Assembly (NCBI GenBank): GCA_963693365.1
Contig: CAVNZM010000002.1
Coordinates: 13,454,001-13,518,000 of the forward strand
From: Amoebidium appalachense
Taxonomy: Eukaryota > Ichthyosporea
Reading direction: 5' to 3'
Length of the DNA: 64,000 nucleotides
Position 1 is the first letter of the stretch; every line of letters begins with the position of its first letter. The translations under genes were made by a program, and so were the position numbers. Positions 60,849 to 64,000 of this stretch are shown here, piece by piece. Below the pieces are notes generated by a model. It was not told the origin of the DNA, ran no database searches, and worked only from the letters and a program-made list of their open reading frames with translations.

Positions 60849-60860
60849 TGTATAAGCTAC
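60849..60860 (+). promoter_or_regulatory. Possible TATA box of the lyase-like gene
   Basis: GTATAAGCTACC lies 106-116 bp upstream of the ATG at 60965, a normal distance for a short leader. A second candidate, GGTATAAACTC at about 60493, is preceded by ATTGG boxes (about 60452 and 60468) but would leave a leader of over 400 bp. Confidence 0.35.
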
Positions 60861-60964
60861 CCTCTCGCTAAGCTCAACTTGCTAGCACCAAGTCCTAGTA
60901 ATTGCACCACATACATTCTTAACTCGGAGTTATTATAATATACTTGTTCTTCTAGTACATCAAC

Positions 60965-61759
60965 ATGCTCTCAAAACTTCTTCGCTGCAGCCTTGTGGTT
61001 GCCACTGCCTTTGGTACCTCATATGCCGCCCCGGGTGGATGCCCAGGGGGCACACGCCCCGTACTTTCCGTGGACTTTAACGACCACCGTATTGGCGATG
61101 ACTATGGTGAGTCTCAGCTCAGACAAGATTTCAAGACTGAGCACAGCAACGGTCACTTTAAACGTGCCTCCATCGCACAGGGCTACAGCGGTTCCGGCTT
61201 GCAGATAGACTACCCGGCGGGGTGTGTGGGGTCATCGTGCACGCTGTGGTTTGCTGCGGACCTACCCAGTACGGAGGAGGTTTTTATCAGCTTCCGTGTC
61301 AAGTTCAAGGGAAATTTCAAGTTCAATAAGGGGGGTAAACTGCCTGGGGTGTGCGGGGGCAACTGCAACACGGGGTTTGAGCGGTCGAGCGGATATGACG
61401 GGTTTTCGGCGCGGCTCATGTGGCGAGAGAGCGGGCGGATTGTGAGCTATTTATACCACCCCGGCCAGGAACACAAATATGGAGACGATTATGATTGGGG
61501 CCAAGAGGTGGCCTCTGACGAGTGGGTGAGGCTGTCACAGCGTGTAGTTATGAATGACCCCGGAAAGAAGAACGGCATACTCCAGGGTTGGATCGGCAAC
61601 TCGCTGGTCTACAACAGGAAAAATGTTGAGTGGCGGCGCAAAGGATCATTGAAGATCGAGACGTTCCACTTTGCCACTTTCTTTGGTGGGGACTCGCGGT
61701 CTTGGGCACCTGACTCTCTTCAGACTGCCATTTTTGACGATGTTCTTGTGTGTGCATGA
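60965..61759 (+). CDS. Secreted polysaccharide lyase-like protein (PL14/PL20-type jelly roll)
   Basis: Single uninterrupted frame of 264 residues from the first ATG to TGA. Residues 1-21 form a signal peptide (MLSKLLRCSLVVATAFGTSYA), so it is likely secreted. The body has the pattern shared by PL14 alginate lyases and PL20 glucuronan lyases: GGKLPG (123-128), FSARLMWR (147-154), a Tyr-rich strand (SYLYHPGQEHKYG), QRVVMND with Gly-Lys-Lys-Asn-Gly after it (192-203), FHFATFFGG (234-242) and a C-terminal FDDVLV. Such enzymes cut uronic-acid polymers by beta-elimination. The substrate here is not known. It is the only clear gene in the window without introns, which would fit retroposition or gene transfer, though small intronless genes also occur vertically. 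The frame is intact and the length is near that of family domains. Confidence 0.8.
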   Translation: MLSKLLRCSLVVATAFGTSYAAPGGCPGGTRPVLSVDFNDHRIGDDYGESQLRQDFKTEHSNGHFKRASIAQGYSGSGLQIDYPAGCVGSSCTLWFAADLPSTEEVFISFRVKFKGNFKFNKGGKLPGVCGGNCNTGFERSSGYDGFSARLMWRESGRIVSYLYHPGQEHKYGDDYDWGQEVASDEWVRLSQRVVMNDPGKKNGILQGWIGNSLVYNRKNVEWRRKGSLKIETFHFATFFGGDSRSWAPDSLQTAIFDDVLVCA

Positions 61760-63002
61760 TTGGTTGCCACAGGGGATGGCGTGGGGAAGGGAGGGGGAGG
61801 GGAACACCGTAATGTGTGCGAAAAATTAGAAGGAAAAGGTGTGCTTGCTACTGTACTTAGTGAGTTCTGAGAGTGTTTCGGAACCATTGAAAATGTTAGT
61901 TGCTAAACACCCCATGATAAAAGAAAGCCGGTTTACAGTATGCTGTCTAACACGTGTTATAGTATGTAGGTTACACAAACCACTTGTCTGAAAGACTGAA
62001 GTGTTCCCACAACTAGATGGTAATCTTATTACGCATCATCCTCCCCCCAACTATAATCTGAGATCGATCGCCGAATCCGACTATTGATGTACAGTGCATT
62101 GCTATAGCTAGGAAGTTAGTATTATTAGAATTTCATGACGCATAACACAAGCCTGGTAATGTGGTAATGTGTCCCACACATCGGATTGACTTTTAGGAAG
62201 TCAAGCATGTGATTTGTACATTATGTAAATATGGTCGCGGAAATGTGCTCCCTGCAGCTGGAGCCTGATCGGAATCATACACCGACGAATAAAAATTATT
62301 AGCAATCATGCTATAGTATGTAGATCGGATCATTGAAAATATTAGTGGTTCTGGTGTCCTCCCCCCTCGTTCATGCGTGTCCTTTACACCAGTGTTTTAT
62401 CTTCGCTGCCCGAATGCAGTGGGGTGGAACTTCAAGCGGAAAAAACTTGTGGTGGTGGCTTTCATAATCCCGTTGATTCCTTTTCTTTGTTGCAAAAGGG
62501 AGTAGGCCCGAATAATGTTTGGTTGGTCCGTTCTCCCCCCCTCCCCTCCCCCCGGGGGCCCTTTTAATGGGCAAAATTTGGGGGGGGGGGGGGGGGGGGG
62601 GGGGGGGTATACGGAGGGGCAAGGGGGGAAAGAGAAACGGGTCAACCCCCTCCCCTCCCCTGTGTGTTTGTAAAGGGGGGGGGGGGGGGGAGGGGTTGGG
62701 CCTCGATCAAGGGGGGAAGGGGGGAGAGGGGGGGATATCGAATATCGGCCGCGGTATTTCGCTTTTTTGGAGATGAGAAATTGACAAGAAATGTCGGGCT
62801 ATTCCGGACTATACGAAAAGGGCCCGTGTATACGTCCTTGGGTTCTAATTCTTGACTACCTTCCCCCCCCCCCTAATTGTTCTCTCTCCGAGGCTGTCTC
62901 TCCCAGCTCTCTCTCCCCTCCCCCTCCCCTCGCTCTATCTTTCCCTCTAGCATAAGTTTAGCCACGGTTGCACCAGGCCGCGGCACCCACCTTCTCTCCA
63001 GT

Positions 63003-63036
<34 letters not shown>

Positions 63037-63222
63037 AGTTCTTCCCCCAGCCCTTCCCACCACCCCTTTTTGGGCTAACCATCATAGGGGAGGGGCCTCA
63101 CGCCACCAAAATCTGCCCCTCCCCCCCCCCCCCCCCCCCTCCCCCCCCCCTTCGCCCACTTCTCCCCCTTCCCCCACCCCCCACCCCACCCCCTCCCAAC
63201 CCTTCCCCTCACACCAAAATAG
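61760..63222. other. Intergenic: unique DNA then low-complexity sequence
   Basis: 61760-62370 is unique AT-rich DNA with AATAAA near 62287. 62520-62730 and 62860-63210 are G- or C-rich simple sequence (poly(G) at 62580-62607, poly(C) at 63005-63036 and 63119-63150). No gene was seen. Confidence 0.6.
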
Positions 63223-63465
63223 AAGAATTCCTTACAAAAGCTGCTGTATGAACAGGTGAGGACACACGCACACGCACGCACACACACACCGTCACACACA
63301 AAATACATACACACCGTGACACACATGGACGGTGTTACAAACACACACACGCCCACGTACGTGCACACTTACACACACACACACACACACACTTAGGTCA
63401 AAGCGTGTGCCACTACATTAACGGGCAATCCTGGGCGGTTTTATGTGTACTGCTCGTTTACACAA
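63223..63465 (+). CDS. Two exons of an unrecognised gene running off the window
   Basis: Exon 63223-63255 (acceptor AAATAG, donor CAG|GTGAGG) reads KNSLQKLLYEQ. Exon 63397-63465 (acceptor ACTTAG, donor CAA|GTATGT) reads VKACATTLTGNPGRFYVYCS and three more residues. Both are whole numbers of codons and join in phase 0. The GNPGRFYVYC stretch recalls a GRF-type zinc finger, but too little is visible to assign a family. No continuation was found before 64000, where (CA)n and purine repeats dominate. Confidence 0.45.
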
Positions 63466-63634
63466 GTATGTAGTGCAACATTGTCAGCAACTGTTACACT
63501 AGCTTGTCCACCCATGGCCACAGACACAAAAACACATCCGTGCCACACGTAATACATCCTAATACATCACACAACAATTGCCAGCGGACGTCAACCCTCT
63601 ATGCGCAACACTTACCCACACACACACAAACAGT

Positions 63635-63731
63635 TTTACACACGTGCGCGCGCACACACACACACACATGTGCACACACACACACACAGACACACACACA
63701 CACACACACATACACACACACACACACACGT

Positions 63732-63786
<55 letters not shown>

Positions 63787-63870
63787 TGTGTGCACACATA
63801 CATACAATAAAGTGCATTGATTCCCCCCCCCCCCCCCCCCCCCCCCCCACACACACACAAACAGACAGAC
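63635..63870. repeat. (CA)n microsatellite and poly(C)
   Basis: (CA)n with short interruptions (63653-63783), then a poly(C) run (63824-63847) and more (CA)n. A purine-rich GAGA/GGGA tract follows to the window end. Confidence 0.95.
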
Positions 63871-64000
63871 ACACGCACACACACGGCGAGGGAGGGAGGG
63901 ACCGAAAGAGAGAGGGAGGGAGGGAGGGGGAGAGTGAGAGAAGAGAGAGTGAGAGAAGGAGGCAGGGATTGAGGGGGAGGAGGGGAAGAGAGAGAGGGGA

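Larger units (their letters stand above)
55723..60964. other. Mostly intergenic; two possible plus-strand exons
   Basis: G-rich simple sequence (56158-56310, 56570-56820, 57210-57325), (GT)n (57541-57650, 57880-58050) and poly(G) (58457-58487), then 2.1 kb of unique AT-rich DNA (58,850-60,960). Possible exons: one ending at 57498 with donor TGTAG|GTGAGT (reading KKCLAIDVCSSIIIITKSNP), and one near 58235-58354 with donor GTGAGT, reading LLRETFFGQGF then YRWLTVVVVALSACATTW, which looks like a membrane segment. Their phases do not join. Nothing else coding was seen; frames at 59302-59658 and 60470-60694 lack supporting features. Confidence 0.35.

Overview
The window looks like nuclear DNA of a eukaryote with intron-rich genes. 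Homopolymer G/C tracts, (GT)n/(CA)n microsatellites and pyrimidine-rich simple sequence fill most introns and intergenic space, so most long open frames here are translated repeats and not genes. Real exons were found as short repeat-free stretches with GT-AG (sometimes GC-AG) borders, and were joined only where reading phase is kept. A BARD1 homologue with the animal-type RING, ankyrin and tandem-BRCT order (plant BARD1 lacks the ankyrin block), a CEPT1-like phosphotransferase and a CaMKK-like kinase suggest an animal relative, perhaps a unicellular holozoan with a repeat-swollen genome. That placement is inference.

Layout. 1-4063 (+): 3' end of an unrecognised gene with a Tc1/mariner-type MITE in an intron. 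4064-6069: mostly intergenic. 6070-6888 (-): small HMG-box protein, head to head with BARD1 (7566-14710, +) across a CCAAT-containing spacer. 15526-23383 (-): choline/ethanolamine phosphotransferase in nine phase-consistent exons, convergent with BARD1. 24489-32172 (-): large unrecognised gene including a 1.25-kb exon. 34249-38240: 5'-truncated LINE reverse-transcriptase remnant next to a degenerate, truncated Ty1/copia element. 40375-46809 (-): CaMKK-like protein kinase. 47.4-52.8 kb: repeats with a few doubtful exons. 52858-54663 (+): EGF/mucin-like cell-surface gene broken by a stop and a frameshift. 55149-55717: a 569-bp TRIM element with two matching 246-bp LTRs and a 5-bp target duplication. 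58.6-58.8 kb: tandem hairpin/poly(A) repeat. 60965-61759 (+): intronless secreted polysaccharide-lyase-like gene. 63223-63465 (+): two exons of a gene running off the window.

The genes do not form an evident shared pathway. The only suggestive pairing is the chromatin HMG protein sharing a promoter interval with the DNA-repair protein BARD1. No RNA gene, CRISPR array or prokaryote-like system was seen. The most informative observations are the full BARD1 architecture, the intact TRIM, repeated use of GC-AG introns, splice donors that run straight into (GT)n tracts, and the fixed polarity of poly(C)-poly(A) junctions.
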